Positions 8,282 through 18,232 of a DNA stretch of 64,000 nt are shown piece after piece (position 1 is the stretch's first letter; the number at the start of each line of letters is the position of its first letter). The notes under the pieces are model-generated. The model was given only the letters and a program-made list of their open reading frames with translations. It had not been told where the DNA came from and did no database searches. The stretch spans positions 1,505,187-1,569,186 of the forward strand of contig NZ_LGUF01000007.1 of NCBI RefSeq assembly GCF_001274725.1, written 5' to 3'. This DNA comes from Sporosarcina globispora (GTDB lineage Bacteria; Bacillota; Bacilli; Bacillales; Cytobacillaceae). A program made the position numbers and the translations under genes.

Positions 8282-9544
8282 TTAAACGGTCGACTCTGCT
8301 GCATTAATTCCGGCAAGCCTGCCTGTTACAAGTGCGGATGTGATATTGTATCCGCCTGTGTAGCCATGGATATCCAGGATTTCTCCGCAGAAGAAAAGTC
8401 CATCCATTAATTTTGAAGCCATGGTTTGCGGTTCAATTTCTTTGACCGAAACCCCTCCGCCGGTAACAAAGGCTTTATCGAGAGGCAAAGTGCCATTAAC
8501 TTTGAACTGGAAAGACTTGCAGCTTTTTACAAAGCTTCTGATTTTTTCATTAGAAATGTTAGCTCCTTGTGCGGATGGGTCTATTCCGTTCTGCTCAAGA
8601 AGAAACAGAAGATATCTTTCCGGAAGCATTCCTTTTAATAGATTTTTAATGCTTTTCTTTGGATCTTCTTTGATTTTTTTGGAAACATCCTGAAATAGAG
8701 GTTCTTCCTTTATATCAGGGATTGCATCGAGATTCATGGTCACTTCTTTTAAATTCCACTTTTTCATCGCTTTCACTGCATATTGGCTGCAGCGTAAAAC
8801 GGCCGGGCCGCTAATTCCGAAATGGGTGAAAATCATATCCATCCGATGGGTGATGAGCGCTTTTCCTTTAGGATTTAAAACACTAAGCGCCACACTCCGA
8901 AGCGATAACCCCTGCAGTATTTTTTCTTTTATAAAGCCCTCTGAAGATGTAAGAGGAACCTCGGTTGGAAAAAGCTCTGTAATCGTATGGCCAGCTTTTT
9001 CCGCCCATGCATAGCCGTCACCGGTGGAACCGGTATGGGGAACAGATTTTCCTCCGACCGCAATCACTGCAGCATCTGCTTCATAAACATCGCCTGTTCT
9101 TAATTCTACTGATTTTACCCTGCCATTTTTATAATGAACGTCCTTAATCGGGCTATTGGTTTTAATATCAACTTTCAGTTCTTTCAGCCTTGAAATTAAG
9201 GCGTCAACAACTGATTGAGCCTTGTCGGTAACGGGAAACATCCGCCCGTGGTCTTCCTCTTTCAGCTTAATTCCCAAATTCTCAAAGAAGCGGATAATAT
9301 CTTCATTGCTGAAAATGGAGAATGCACTGTACAAAAATCGCCCATTGCCGGGAATATGTTTAATGATTTCATCCACCGGAAGCCTGTTTGTGACATTGCA
9401 CCGGCCTCCTCCGGATATGGCAAGCTTCCTTCCAAGCTTGTCTCCTTTATCGATCAGCAGGACTTTTGCCTTTTGTTCAGCAGCACCGATTGCTGCCATT
9501 AATCCAGATGGGCCGCCGCCTATAACTATTACATCATATCTCAT
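8282..9544 (-). CDS. ytfP: flavoprotein oxidoreductase, HI0933/YtfP family
   Basis: 420 residues. An FAD-binding Rossmann motif opens the protein ([14 protein letters not shown]), followed by the family's [16 protein letters not shown] segment. The C-terminal [21 protein letters not shown] segment closes the FAD site. The family includes the BaiN-type enzymes; the physiological substrate of YtfP is not known. Start ATG at 9544 follows GGTGAATAC. Convergent with cse60 and transcribed alone. Confidence 0.9.
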   Translation of the reverse strand: MRYDVIVIGGGPSGLMAAIGAAEQKAKVLLIDKGDKLGRKLAISGGGRCNVTNRLPVDEIIKHIPGNGRFLYSAFSIFSNEDIIRFFENLGIKLKEEDHGRMFPVTDKAQSVVDALISRLKELKVDIKTNSPIKDVHYKNGRVKSVELRTGDVYEADAAVIAVGGKSVPHTGSTGDGYAWAEKAGHTITELFPTEVPLTSSEGFIKEKILQGLSLRSVALSVLNPKGKALITHRMDMIFTHFGISGPAVLRCSQYAVKAMKKWNLKEVTMNLDAIPDIKEEPLFQDVSKKIKEDPKKSIKNLLKGMLPERYLLFLLEQNGIDPSAQGANISNEKIRSFVKSCKSFQFKVNGTLPLDKAFVTGGGVSVKEIEPQTMASKLMDGLFFCGEILDIHGYTGGYNITSALVTGRLAGINAAESTV

Positions 9545-9787
9545 GTATTCACCAACTTATTTTAATTCACTTGATAAACAATAGCTCTATTATAAATCAA
9601 ATATCCTATTTCTAAAAATAATGCCCTATTATACGGTATTGCAAGTGGAATTTCTTCGGCAAGAAGAGTACACTACAAATAGTGTGTCTAAAAAGATAGA
9701 AAAATGACGAATTTAGCTTTGCATTCACATACTGTTATAGTTTGCATGCTGTAGTTTTATAAAAAATTAGAAAGAAAACTTTGAACG
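9545..9787. other. intergenic stretch without recognised function
   Basis: AT-rich; contains the upstream region of ytfP on the minus strand. No ORF, riboswitch or terminator was recognised. Confidence 0.5.
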
Positions 9788-10020
9788 TTGATAACTGTCT
9801 AGCTCCAGCGCCTGCCCCCTCGAGGTCACAGGCTTGTCTAGTTTAGGCTCCTAGGGCAGTCGCCTCCACATTTCGGACAATCCTCCCAAAAGGCAAAGAA
9901 CGCCTTTTTGAGAGGCTCGTCTTGTGCTTGAGGCCACCAGGATAGGGGTCATGCAGACGTTGCCGCAGGATGTGGCGCTTTTAGTCTGCGTACCTTCGGG
10001 GGCAAGGCGCTTCCGCTTTT
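9788..10020 (+). repeat. R1 interspersed repeat, long form, copy b
   Basis: Starts CTGTCTAGCTCCAGCGCC and ends GGCAAGGCGCTTCCGCTTTT. Compared with the short copies it has extra segments: about 40 bases near the left end and a block containing CAGACGTTGCCGCAGGATG and TTTTAGTCTGCGT. The second block is shared with copy c at 25625. It ends 18 bp before the murJ start. Confidence 0.85.
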
Positions 10021-10038
10021 CTTAAAGGAAGGGATTAT

Positions 10039-11655
10039 ATGTCATCTAAGCTCTTAAAGGGGACCTTCATACTTACACTCGGCACTATTATTTCGAAGGT
10101 TCTTGGATTGTTTTATGTTATTCCTTTTTACCAAATTGTCGGAAAGGAAGGGACAGCACTTTACTCCTTTTCATATACACCTTATACAATCTTTATTAGT
10201 GTTGCAACAGCAGGGGTTCCGCTCGCTGTTGCAAAGTTTATATCTAAATATAATGCAATAGAGGAATATGCGGTCGGCAGAAAGCTGTTCAAATCAGGTT
10301 TGGTAATTATGACGGCTAGCGGGGTTATTTCATTCCTGATCCTGTTCTTCCTGGCACCAGTTGTTGCCGAAATGACCTTGGGAGGGAAAGATGCTGAGGT
10401 CAGTGTTGAAGATGTAACAACTGTAATCAGAGCGGTATCATTTGCCCTGATTATTATTCCGTTCATGAGTCTGATAAGAGGGTTCTTTCAGGGGCATCAA
10501 TCAATGGGCCCTACTGCGGTTTCACAGGTTGTGGAGCAGATCGTCCGCATCCTGTTTGTTCTAGCGGGCGCATATATCGTCTTAAATGTCATGGAAGGCT
10601 CGCTTACAGCGGCAATCAGTGTTGCCACATTTGCAGCCTTTATTGGAGGGCTTGGGAGCCTCGGAGTCTTATTCTGGTATTGGTATAAACGTAAACCGCA
10701 TTTGGATAAAATGCTTGAAGAAGACAAAGGAACCGTAGACATTTCCCTCAAAGAAATTTATAAAGAAATCATTCTTTATGCCGCTCCTTTTGTATTTGTA
10801 GGTCTGGCAAATCCGCTTTTTCAGTTTATTGATCAGATTACATTTGCAAAGGCAATGGACGCCATTGGCGAAGGAGCCAATGCTGTAGCAGCCTTCTCTG
10901 TCCTGAACTTTGAAACGCATAAATTAGTCATCATTCCTGTCTCATTGGCGACAGCTTTCTCGCTAACACTGGTGCCAAGCGTAACGAAAGCATTCATGGA
11001 AGAAGATAGGGCCGATTTAAACCGCCAGCTGAACCAGACTTTCCAGGTGCTTCTGTTTCTGACTCTTCCTGCGGTGGCAGGATTGTCCCTGCTTGCAGAG
11101 CCGGTTTTTACCCTGTTTTATGAGCATAAAGACCTAGGTACTGAAGTGCTGAGAATTTATGCACCTGTAGCGATTCTGTTTGCTTATTTTTCTGTAACAG
11201 CAGCCATTATGCAGGGAATCAATGAACAGCGTTTTACAATATTAAGCTTGCTTACAGGCTTGCTTGTAAAGCTGTCATTGAATATTCCGCTCATAAAGCT
11301 GTTTGAAACACAGGGAGCAGTATTTGCAACAGCTCTTGGCTATACTGTGGCAATATTAATTAACCTATTTGTAATCAAAACTTATGCAAAATATCCGTTC
11401 AGGCTTGTCTTAAGAAGAGGGATGCTAATTGTATTATTTACTGCATGCATGTACATTGCAGCAGGTGTGGTTTATAAAATCACAACAGTCTTTTTATCGC
11501 CGGCATCACCTTTTCAGGCTCTAATTATTGTCATCATTTGTGCCGCAGCAGGAGCGGGAGTCTATTTCTACTTAAGCTTCAGAACAAAATTAATCTATCT
11601 CCTATTTGGATCAAGAATCGATAGAATGCTGAAGAAACTAAGATTAAAATCATAA
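10039..11655 (+). CDS. murJ: lipid II flippase, MurJ/YtgP family
   Basis: 538 residues with about 14 predicted membrane spans, typical of MOP-superfamily flippases. YtgP is a B. subtilis MurJ that moves lipid-linked peptidoglycan precursor across the membrane. The N-terminus (LLKGTFILTLGTIISKVLGLFYVIPFY) and the first-span G-x-P pattern match the family. Later positively charged loops (RGFFQGHQSMGP) also agree. It is monocistronic, between repeat R1 and a terminator. ATG at 10039 follows AAAGGAAGGGA. Confidence 0.9.
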   Translation: MSSKLLKGTFILTLGTIISKVLGLFYVIPFYQIVGKEGTALYSFSYTPYTIFISVATAGVPLAVAKFISKYNAIEEYAVGRKLFKSGLVIMTASGVISFLILFFLAPVVAEMTLGGKDAEVSVEDVTTVIRAVSFALIIIPFMSLIRGFFQGHQSMGPTAVSQVVEQIVRILFVLAGAYIVLNVMEGSLTAAISVATFAAFIGGLGSLGVLFWYWYKRKPHLDKMLEEDKGTVDISLKEIYKEIILYAAPFVFVGLANPLFQFIDQITFAKAMDAIGEGANAVAAFSVLNFETHKLVIIPVSLATAFSLTLVPSVTKAFMEEDRADLNRQLNQTFQVLLFLTLPAVAGLSLLAEPVFTLFYEHKDLGTEVLRIYAPVAILFAYFSVTAAIMQGINEQRFTILSLLTGLLVKLSLNIPLIKLFETQGAVFATALGYTVAILINLFVIKTYAKYPFRLVLRRGMLIVLFTACMYIAAGVVYKITTVFLSPASPFQALIIVIICAAAGAGVYFYLSFRTKLIYLLFGSRIDRMLKKLRLKS

Positions 11656-11661
11656 AAATAG

Positions 11662-11688
11662 AAGGTCTCCGTGATGGGGGCCTTTTTT
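11662..11688 (+). terminator. murJ terminator
   Basis: AAGGTCTCC/GGGGGCCTT stem followed by six T. Confidence 0.85.
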
Positions 11689-11740
11689 AAAGATTGATTT
11701 TGGTTTTGATTGGGGCAACCATTTAAATTAATGCACTGAT

Positions 11741-11864
11741 TTGATTGGAGTGGAGGGAGCTTGACTCCTGCAGGAGGAGAGGGAGTGAGAGACCCCGCAG
11801 GCGAAGCCGAGGAGGCCTCATTCCTCCCCGCGGAAAGCAAGTGCCCGCAGCGGAAATCAACGGA
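11741..11864 (+). repeat. R2 GC-rich palindromic element
   Basis: About 124 bp, far more GC-rich than its flanks. Contains nested palindromes (GACTCCTGCAGGAG; CCGAGGAGGCCTCATTCCTCC) and runs such as GAGACCCCGCAGGCG and CCCCGCGGAAAGC, and ends CGGAAATCAACG. I recall near-identical elements scattered in many Bacillaceae genomes; only one copy is present here. It lies between the murJ terminator and the pseudouridine synthase gene; nothing else was seen in this gap. Confidence 0.65.
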
Positions 11865-11980
11865 CAGAATACTTAAGTAAAACAAAATTTTTTGAGAATA
11901 GTGCATTTATAAAAGTTAACAATTTAAATATGCGACATTCATTAAAATCAGAGTAATTAGAATTAATAGGGAGGGGCATT

Positions 11981-12700
11981 ATGAGAATTGATAAGATGCT
12001 GGCCAATCTGGGGTATGGCAGCCGTAAGGATGTTAAAAAGCTATTAAAGGATGGAGCAGTAACCGTTAATGATGAGAAAGTAAAGGATCCTAAGCACCAT
12101 GTTAATCCTGAACAGGATGCTGTTATCATCAATGGGGAAAAGGTTGAATATAAGGAATTCATATATTTAATGATGAACAAGCCGCCAGGAGTCATTTCTG
12201 CTACGGAGGACTCACAATTTGAAACTGTTGTGGACCTGCTGGAAATGGAGGATCTTGTTTTTTCTCCTTTTCCAGTCGGGCGCCTCGATAAGGATACAGA
12301 GGGGCTTTTGCTGCTTACGAATGACGGGCAGCTTGCCCACCGTCTGCTTTCTCCCAAAAAGCATGTCCCGAAAACCTATTTTGCAGTAATAGACAGTGAA
12401 GTTACCGCTGATGATGTTGCTGCCTTTAATAAAGGGGTTATATTGGATGACGGCTATGAAACCAAGCCGGGTGAACTGAAAATACTTAAATCTGGCATAA
12501 CATCCGATATTGAATTAACCATTACAGAAGGAAAGTTTCATCAGGTGAAAAGAATGTTTGAGGCAGTGGGAAAAAGAGTCATTTATTTAAAGAGAATTTC
12601 AATGGGACCGCTCAAGCTGGATGAAACATTGGAATTGGGTGAGTATCGGGAATTGACTGAAGAAGAGCTTGATATGCTGGTGAACTATGAAGTGAGATAA
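11981..12700 (+). CDS. ytzG: RsuA-family rRNA pseudouridine synthase
   Basis: 239 residues. An S4 RNA-binding domain (about 1-60: MRIDKMLANLGYGSRKDVKKL) precedes the catalytic domain. The active-site motif GRLDKDTEGLLLLTNDG carries the catalytic Asp, and KTYF plus FHQVKRMF follow. The family isomerises a single uridine in small- or large-subunit rRNA; the precise target is not determined by sequence. B. subtilis keeps the same gene next to ytgP. Start ATG follows GGGAGGGGC. Confidence 0.93.
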   Translation: MRIDKMLANLGYGSRKDVKKLLKDGAVTVNDEKVKDPKHHVNPEQDAVIINGEKVEYKEFIYLMMNKPPGVISATEDSQFETVVDLLEMEDLVFSPFPVGRLDKDTEGLLLLTNDGQLAHRLLSPKKHVPKTYFAVIDSEVTADDVAAFNKGVILDDGYETKPGELKILKSGITSDIELTITEGKFHQVKRMFEAVGKRVIYLKRISMGPLKLDETLELGEYRELTEEELDMLVNYEVR

Positions 12701-12705
12701 TACGG

Positions 12706-12740
12706 AAAAATCGCCCTGTCAGCAGGGCGATTTTTTATTT
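12706..12740 (+). terminator. terminator after the pseudouridine synthase gene
   Basis: AAAATCGCCCTG/CAGGGCGATTTTTT stem-loop with T-run. Confidence 0.92.
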
Positions 12741-12764
12741 ATTAGGTTGGTTGTTCATTGAATG

Positions 12765-12986
12765 TTAGGATGACATCTTTACTTTCTTCTGAGTAATGGT
12801 CCATTTGCCTCTGCTCGGACTTTTAACCAAGTCATTGTAGGCGAGGACATTTAAATCTCTTTGAATGGTGCGAGGAGTAATACCAAATTCCTCTACAAGC
12901 TCCTGAGTTGTTACAGTTCCGCGCTTACTTATAAACATGTAGACGGATTTTACACGGTTTAACATCCGGTTAGTTGAAGGTTTCAA
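12765..12986 (-). CDS. ytzE: small DeoR-type HTH regulator (YtzE-like)
   Basis: 73 residues, consisting of little more than a winged helix-turn-helix of the DeoR type (TTQELVEEFGITPRTIQRDLNVLAYNDLV). There is no sugar-phosphate sensor domain, so it may act by another partner or as a constitutive binder. A TTG start at 12986 is favoured: GGGAG lies 7-8 bases upstream and the resulting N-terminus KPSTNRML matches the YtzE family as I recall it. A longer in-frame ATG at 13019 exists. Convergent with the preceding gene. Confidence 0.8.
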   Translation of the reverse strand: MKPSTNRMLNRVKSVYMFISKRGTVTTQELVEEFGITPRTIQRDLNVLAYNDLVKSPSRGKWTITQKKVKMSS

Positions 12987-13443
12987 AAAACCACTCCCTA
13001 TCCTTTTTTCAAACCCCATGGCAATTCCTGCAACCGACAGCTACATTGAAGGATTTTCCTTCAATCGTATGTAGTTTTCTTTTCCCCAGACAACTCCTTT
13101 TATTCTGGTTATTTTTAGTCTAGATGTCATACCTCTGACTATATTGTAACGCTATTGTCTGATTATTTCTACTTTAAGGGCGCGATTTTACAAAAAATTT
13201 ATAATGCTCCTTTTTTTTAGTGTTTACCATTCCCTCCTTTTTAATGTATGTTCAATTCCCTAATTATTTGCGATTAAACATCGATGGGAAAAGGGACTAT
13301 TACTATACCTTATGGCAGATGGGGCTTGTAATATGTACTGAAAATTCAAATAATCTTTTTGGATAATTTTCTATATCCTGAAATTTGTTTTTTGATTATA
13401 ATCAATTGGTATATTTAAATGAGTGTGAAAGGAAGAAATTGTT
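12987..13443. other. divergent intergenic region with a hairpin in the ytzE leader
   Basis: Holds the promoters of ytzE (minus) and the M48 gene (plus). The clearest structure is a hairpin at 13041-13074 (CTACATTGAAGGA pairing with TCCTTCAAT..ATGTAG), about 55 bp ahead of ytzE, so it may be in that gene's leader. No ORF is convincing. Confidence 0.5.
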
Positions 13444-14718
13444 ATGGAAGCTCACTCGCTGAGAGATCGTCTGGTAAACCCGAAGGAAAATATTTATTTT
13501 GCATTTGTTGCTTTATTTAGTATTCTGTCTTATATTTTTCTCGCATTCTCCATTATTGGGATTGTCATTATTTTGGCGTTAGTCTTTTTTTCTCTCCTGT
13601 TCCATGGGATTATGATGGGCGGCATCAGAAGAAACGGAGTAAGAATAAGTGAAAGTCAATTTCCAGAGATATATGAAAAAGCAGTGATAACAGCTAAGGA
13701 AATGGGTTTAAATGATTTGCCTGATATTTACGTGATTGAGTCTGAAGGTGTTTTAAATGCCTTTGCAACCAGATTTTTCAGAAGAAACATGGTTGTCTTA
13801 TATTCTGGTATTTTTGAATTGGTTGAACGTGGAGCTGAAAAGGAAGTGCTGTTCGTCCTGGCCCATGAGTTCGCTCATTTAAAAAGAAAACATGTTATCA
13901 TTAGCCTTCTCCTGCTCCCTGCAATGTGGATTCCATTTCTCGGAAATGCGTACCTTAGAGCATGCGAATTTACATGCGATCGTTATGCTGCTTATTATAT
14001 AAAGTCTTTTGAACCATCAAGGGATGCCTTAACCATGCTTGCTATCGGGAAAGAACTTTATCCTAAAGTCAATAAGCAGGCATACATGGAGCAGCTTCAG
14101 ACAGAAACGGGATTTTTTGTCTGGCTTAATGAAAAACTTTCCACTCACCCTCACTTGCCGAAAAGGATTTATGCCCTATCCAGGTTTTTTGCCGGTGAAT
14201 CTACTGTTGAATTAAAAGAACCGAAGGGAAGGGTTTGGCTGGGGGTAGCAGGATCAGTCCTTTCACTGACGATCTTATCTGCAGGACTCTGGTTTGGCTT
14301 TAAAACACTTGAAAAAATGGATTTGTGGTCTGAAACGGTTATGGGTATTGAGGGAGCTACCGCTCTAATGAATGCAGCGAGCGAAAATGATACTGACATG
14401 ATCCACACTTTACTGGCTGATGGGGCGGATATTGAAGAAAGAGATGCAGATGGCACGACTGCCTTGCATTGGGCTGTTTTTAATGGGCAGTATGACAGTG
14501 CGTCTCTTCTTCTGGAAAGCGGGGCTGACCCTAATTCGGCAGATAACTATCAAACCTCTCCTTTAATGAGTGCAGTATTTAATGAGGATATCGAAATGGC
14601 TATACTTCTCCTGGAATATGGTGCAGATCCCGATGTGCAGGACGCTGAAGGCTATACAGCCTATGATTACGCGAAAGACTTTGAAAATATAGATTTAATG
14701 GATATCCTCCAGCCATAA
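13444..14718 (+). CDS. membrane M48 metallopeptidase fused to ankyrin repeats
   Basis: 424 residues. Two membrane spans (about 18-60) are followed by an HtpX/Ste24-like zinc peptidase core with HEFAH at 141-145 and a likely third ligand in CEFTCDRYA near residue 178. Another span lies at about 262-284. The C-terminus (about 300-424) is made of four ankyrin repeats (GTTALHWAVFNGQYDSASLL and GADPDVQDAEGYTAYDYA are the clearest). HtpX normally ends after the peptidase domain; the ankyrin tail suggests substrate or partner recognition. Membrane protein quality control is a reasonable but unproven role. Transcribed alone. Confidence 0.9.
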   Translation: MEAHSLRDRLVNPKENIYFAFVALFSILSYIFLAFSIIGIVIILALVFFSLLFHGIMMGGIRRNGVRISESQFPEIYEKAVITAKEMGLNDLPDIYVIESEGVLNAFATRFFRRNMVVLYSGIFELVERGAEKEVLFVLAHEFAHLKRKHVIISLLLLPAMWIPFLGNAYLRACEFTCDRYAAYYIKSFEPSRDALTMLAIGKELYPKVNKQAYMEQLQTETGFFVWLNEKLSTHPHLPKRIYALSRFFAGESTVELKEPKGRVWLGVAGSVLSLTILSAGLWFGFKTLEKMDLWSETVMGIEGATALMNAASENDTDMIHTLLADGADIEERDADGTTALHWAVFNGQYDSASLLLESGADPNSADNYQTSPLMSAVFNEDIEMAILLLEYGADPDVQDAEGYTAYDYAKDFENIDLMDILQP

Positions 14719-14721
14719 GAT

Positions 14722-14750
14722 AACTGCTCCTTTGAAGGGGGCAGTTTTTT
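14722..14750 (+). terminator. terminator after the M48-ankyrin gene
   Basis: AACTGCTCC/GGGGGCAGTT stem and T-run. Confidence 0.88.
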
Positions 14751-14825
14751 AGTTTTTAATAGAATATATGAAAAATAGCAAACCTTTTCCAATTTTAACC
14801 GTATGTATAGTAAGGAGGAGAGTAT

Positions 14826-15542
14826 ATGAACTTATTAAATGTAGATATTGCTTTCGCAGGCTATGAAAATGAGAAGCCGATCATACATAATATTCGATTT
14901 GATTTAAAGGAAGGGGAATTGATCGGACTTATAGGTCCTAACGGGGCAGGAAAAAGCACAACGATAAAAACAATCCTGGGATTATTGGAACATAAAAAAG
15001 GGACAGTGGAATTTATGCAGGGAGTCAAGTATTCTTATATTCCTGAACGCCCCATTTTTTATGATGAGCTGACACTGTGGGAACACCTGGATTTTACAGC
15101 GGCCGTAGAGGGACTGCCGGAAATCCAATATAAGAAGAGGGCATCAGAGCTCTTGCAGGAGTATAAGCTGTCTGAACACGCTCATAAATTGCCGGGTACT
15201 TATTCAAAAGGAATGCAGCAAAAGGCGATGCTGATTCTTGCGATGATTGCCAATCCGGATGTCTATATTATTGATGAACCATTTATTGGGCTGGACCCTA
15301 ATGCCATGAAACTGTTTCTGGAGTCTATTGACGGAGAGAGACGAAGAGGCGCAGGTATTCTTATGTCCACGCATGTTCTGGATACGGCAGAGAAAGTATG
15401 CAGCCGCTTTTTAATTGTGCATGAAGGACAGTTAAAGTCTTCCGGCACATTAGACGAAATCAGGCGGCAATGCGGTCTTTTGAATGGTTCGCTTTATGAT
15501 TGCTTTCATAAGATTGCAGAGGGATCAGGCAATGAACAGTAG
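14826..15542 (+). CDS. ythP: ABC transporter ATPase, EcsA-like (YthP)
   Basis: 238 residues. Walker A GPNGAGKST near residue 38, signature SKGMQQK, Walker B VYIIDEP and the H-loop STH are all present, so it should be a working ATPase. It resembles EcsA, the ATPase of an exporter-like system affecting secretion and regulated proteolysis. It is paired with a YthQ-like permease with an 11-bp gene overlap. B. subtilis has the same pair (ythP-ythQ) in this neighbourhood. The transported substrate is unknown. Confidence 0.9.
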   Translation: MNLLNVDIAFAGYENEKPIIHNIRFDLKEGELIGLIGPNGAGKSTTIKTILGLLEHKKGTVEFMQGVKYSYIPERPIFYDELTLWEHLDFTAAVEGLPEIQYKKRASELLQEYKLSEHAHKLPGTYSKGMQQKAMLILAMIANPDVYIIDEPFIGLDPNAMKLFLESIDGERRRGAGILMSTHVLDTAEKVCSRFLIVHEGQLKSSGTLDEIRRQCGLLNGSLYDCFHKIAEGSGNEQ

Positions 15543-16710
15543 ATCACTCTTTGCAGAAAGGTTAATCAATAGCTGGAAGTATCAGTTTGGAATTTTCCGT
15601 TCCATTGCAGATTGGACCATCCTGGTTTATCTCATTGTTCCCGGAACGGTCATTTTTGGAATGATATATCGCTCCTGGTGGCTGGAAACGCCGGAATGGA
15701 TTGCAGGCCTGCCATTGGTTCTCCTTTTCTTTCTGCTCTATATTCTTTCATGGCTGGGAAATTTCCGCACCTTTGTATTAGAGGCTGATAAAGTATTTCT
15801 GGTAAAGAATAAGAGCCTCTTTTTGGGAATGAGGAAATGGGGAATTGTTTATTCACTATTCTTACAGACGATCAGTACAGCAGCAATGATTGTTCTTATT
15901 CTTCCTTTTTTAAAGAACAGCTACTTTTTGGAATGGAGTCAAATCACTACTTTGCTGCTCTTTTTCATCTCACTGAAATGGGCCATTATGACTGTATCTT
16001 ATTATTTGAAAAGGATTGGAGGGAAGTTAAAAAGATATGTGATCGGCTTTGTGCTGTTTGTATTATTCAGCTGGTTCAGCCAGCTCGTCTATTCGGTTTG
16101 GGTTATCGGTGCAGACTTTCCGGTTAACATGACATCAGCAGTGCTGCTTTCCGGAACTTTAATGAGAGCTTCTCAGCTTCTGAAGAAAATCTCAGACTTA
16201 GATTTTGAAGTTTTGCTTGAGCAGGAGGAAAAAACAAAGTATATAAAATGGATTTTTATGATGGCTCCTGATTTAGAAAAGCCAGCTGTTTCAATGCGGA
16301 CAAAACCGCTGTTATTCAGAAACTCCAGACGGATCTTTAAAAAGAGAACACCTATAACAGGTTTAATAGAACTATTTTTAAAGATATTCATGCGAAACCC
16401 TTCATATATTTTCAGTTATTTTCAAATCATTTCCGTAAGCGCTGCCGGCATTATCTTAATACCGCCTCTATGGATCAAAATAATTGTCTCGGGGGTCTTC
16501 CTTTTCTTGACCTATACATGGCTCTCCATTACCTGGGATAAAGCCATTATGTCTCATCCCTTTACTAAAAAGTACAGTGATAAGGATTTCTACTTTACAG
16601 CAAGAAATAGAACGGTTTTAGCCCTATTCTTCCTCGCCATTTTGCTCTTAGGACTGATTTTAAGCGCCTTGACGAACATCTTGGCAAGGTTCAGCATTCT
16701 TGGTGCATAA
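15532..16710 (+). CDS. ythQ: ABC transporter permease, EcsB-like (YthQ)
   Basis: 392 residues with 8-10 predicted membrane spans and EcsB-like features, including an internal basic soluble segment (about 230-285) and RNPSYIFSYFQ before the last spans. ATG at 15532 overlaps the end of ythP and is preferred: GAGGGA lies about 8 bases ahead, whereas an upstream in-frame start would lie deep inside ythP. Overlap implies translational coupling. It would form the membrane part of the YthP-YthQ transporter. Confidence 0.87.
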   Translation: MNSRSLFAERLINSWKYQFGIFRSIADWTILVYLIVPGTVIFGMIYRSWWLETPEWIAGLPLVLLFFLLYILSWLGNFRTFVLEADKVFLVKNKSLFLGMRKWGIVYSLFLQTISTAAMIVLILPFLKNSYFLEWSQITTLLLFFISLKWAIMTVSYYLKRIGGKLKRYVIGFVLFVLFSWFSQLVYSVWVIGADFPVNMTSAVLLSGTLMRASQLLKKISDLDFEVLLEQEEKTKYIKWIFMMAPDLEKPAVSMRTKPLLFRNSRRIFKKRTPITGLIELFLKIFMRNPSYIFSYFQIISVSAAGIILIPPLWIKIIVSGVFLFLTYTWLSITWDKAIMSHPFTKKYSDKDFYFTARNRTVLALFFLAILLLGLILSALTNILARFSILGA

Positions 16711-16813
16711 TAGAGGTATGTTTTTATTAAACAGTCCCATAAGCAAATTGCAGACAAAATGGGTTATAATGGGGAAATCAAAAATGTTCAAATCACGATA
16801 AGGAGGTAACCTT

Positions 16814-18232
16814 ATGAACGTATTGGATTGGCAAAAAGAGGTTAATAAGAGAAAAGACGCTTTAATTGAAGATACTCAAAAACTTTTGAGAATTAAAAGT
16901 CTGCTGGATGAAGAGAATGCAGCAGATGATGCGCCCCTTGGTGAAGGTGTAAAGGAAGCGCTCGATTTCATGCTTGAGCTTGGAGAAAAGGATGGATTCA
17001 CTGCCAAAAATGTCGGCAGCCTGGCTGGTCATCTGGAATTCGGCGAGGGTGAAGAAATTGTTGGCGTACTTTGTCATGTCGACGTAGTTCCTGAAGGAGA
17101 TGGATGGACAAGTGATCCATTTGGTGCAGAAATTCGAGATGGAAAAATTTTTGCCAGAGGTGCGATCGACGACAAGGGTCCAACGATGGCTGCTTATTAT
17201 GCCATGAAGATTGTAAAGGAATTGGAGCTGCCTTTAAGCAAACGGGTCCGTATGATTATTGGAACAGATGAAGAAAGTGACTGGCGCTGTGTAGAGCATT
17301 ATTTCAAACAAGAAGAAATGCCAGCAATGGGATTTGCTCCTGATGCAGATTTCCCAATCATCTATGCAGAAAAGGGCATCTCAGATTTTGATCTTGTCCA
17401 AATTGGCCATACCGAAGAAACAGACAGAGAAGTATTGGCTGAAGTTGTACATTTCCAGGCCGGAAGAAGATATAATATGGTTCCTGATTTTGCAAAGGCG
17501 AGCCTTGTGGTACATCTTGAACACACCGAAGTGGTGCAAAGGTATATTGATTTTCTTAAAAAGACAGAGCTTGAAGGAAAGTATTACATAGATAATGGCG
17601 AATTGATTCTTGAGCTTAAGGGGGTCTCTGCTCATGGAATGGAACCTGATAATGGGAAGAATGCTGGGATTCTGATGGCATCTTTTCTGGCATCCCTTCA
17701 GCTGGATGATATGGCATGCCAATACTTCCAGTTTGTAACAAGTTTTTTATGTGATGATTCCAGAGGAAGAAAGCTTGGCATCGCATGTACAGATGAGATT
17801 ACAGGTGACTTAACCGTTAATGTAGGCAAACTTTCATATACGAAAGAAAATGGCGGGCGCTTAGGCTTTAATGTACGTTATCCGGTTACAAATGATATGG
17901 AAGAAACGAAAAATAAGCTGCAATCATTGATTGAAAAAGAGCATTTCAGATTGGAGAATTTCACAGACTCCAAGCCGCATCATGTAGAAGAAGATGATTT
18001 TCTGATCCAGACTCTGAAAAAAGTGTATGAACAGCAGACTGGCGAAAAGGCAGAGCTTTTATCCATTGGCGGGGGCACATACGCACGCTCACTAAAGTCA
18101 GGAGTTGCATTTGGCCCGCTTTTTCCAGGCAGGGAAGACGTGGCACATCAAAAAGATGAATATGTGATTATTGAGGATTTATTAAAAGCTGCAGCTATTT
18201 ATGCGCAGGCGATTTATGAACTTGCGAAATAG
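16814..18232 (+). CDS. pepV: dipeptidase PepV (M20 family)
   Basis: 472 residues, the normal PepV length. Hydrolyses dipeptides (including some with N-terminal beta-Ala or D-Ala) using two zinc ions. The metal-binding pattern is visible: HVDVVPEGDGW, ARGAIDDKGP and IGTDEESDW, with GGGTYARSLKSGVAFGP near the C-terminus. B. subtilis YtjP is the counterpart. It is followed 86 bp later by a D-amino acid aminotransferase, with no terminator between them, so both may be one unit acting on peptidoglycan-derived peptides. Start ATG follows TAAGGAGGTAACC. Confidence 0.93.
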   Translation: MNVLDWQKEVNKRKDALIEDTQKLLRIKSLLDEENAADDAPLGEGVKEALDFMLELGEKDGFTAKNVGSLAGHLEFGEGEEIVGVLCHVDVVPEGDGWTSDPFGAEIRDGKIFARGAIDDKGPTMAAYYAMKIVKELELPLSKRVRMIIGTDEESDWRCVEHYFKQEEMPAMGFAPDADFPIIYAEKGISDFDLVQIGHTEETDREVLAEVVHFQAGRRYNMVPDFAKASLVVHLEHTEVVQRYIDFLKKTELEGKYYIDNGELILELKGVSAHGMEPDNGKNAGILMASFLASLQLDDMACQYFQFVTSFLCDDSRGRKLGIACTDEITGDLTVNVGKLSYTKENGGRLGFNVRYPVTNDMEETKNKLQSLIEKEHFRLENFTDSKPHHVEEDDFLIQTLKKVYEQQTGEKAELLSIGGGTYARSLKSGVAFGPLFPGREDVAHQKDEYVIIEDLLKAAAIYAQAIYELAK

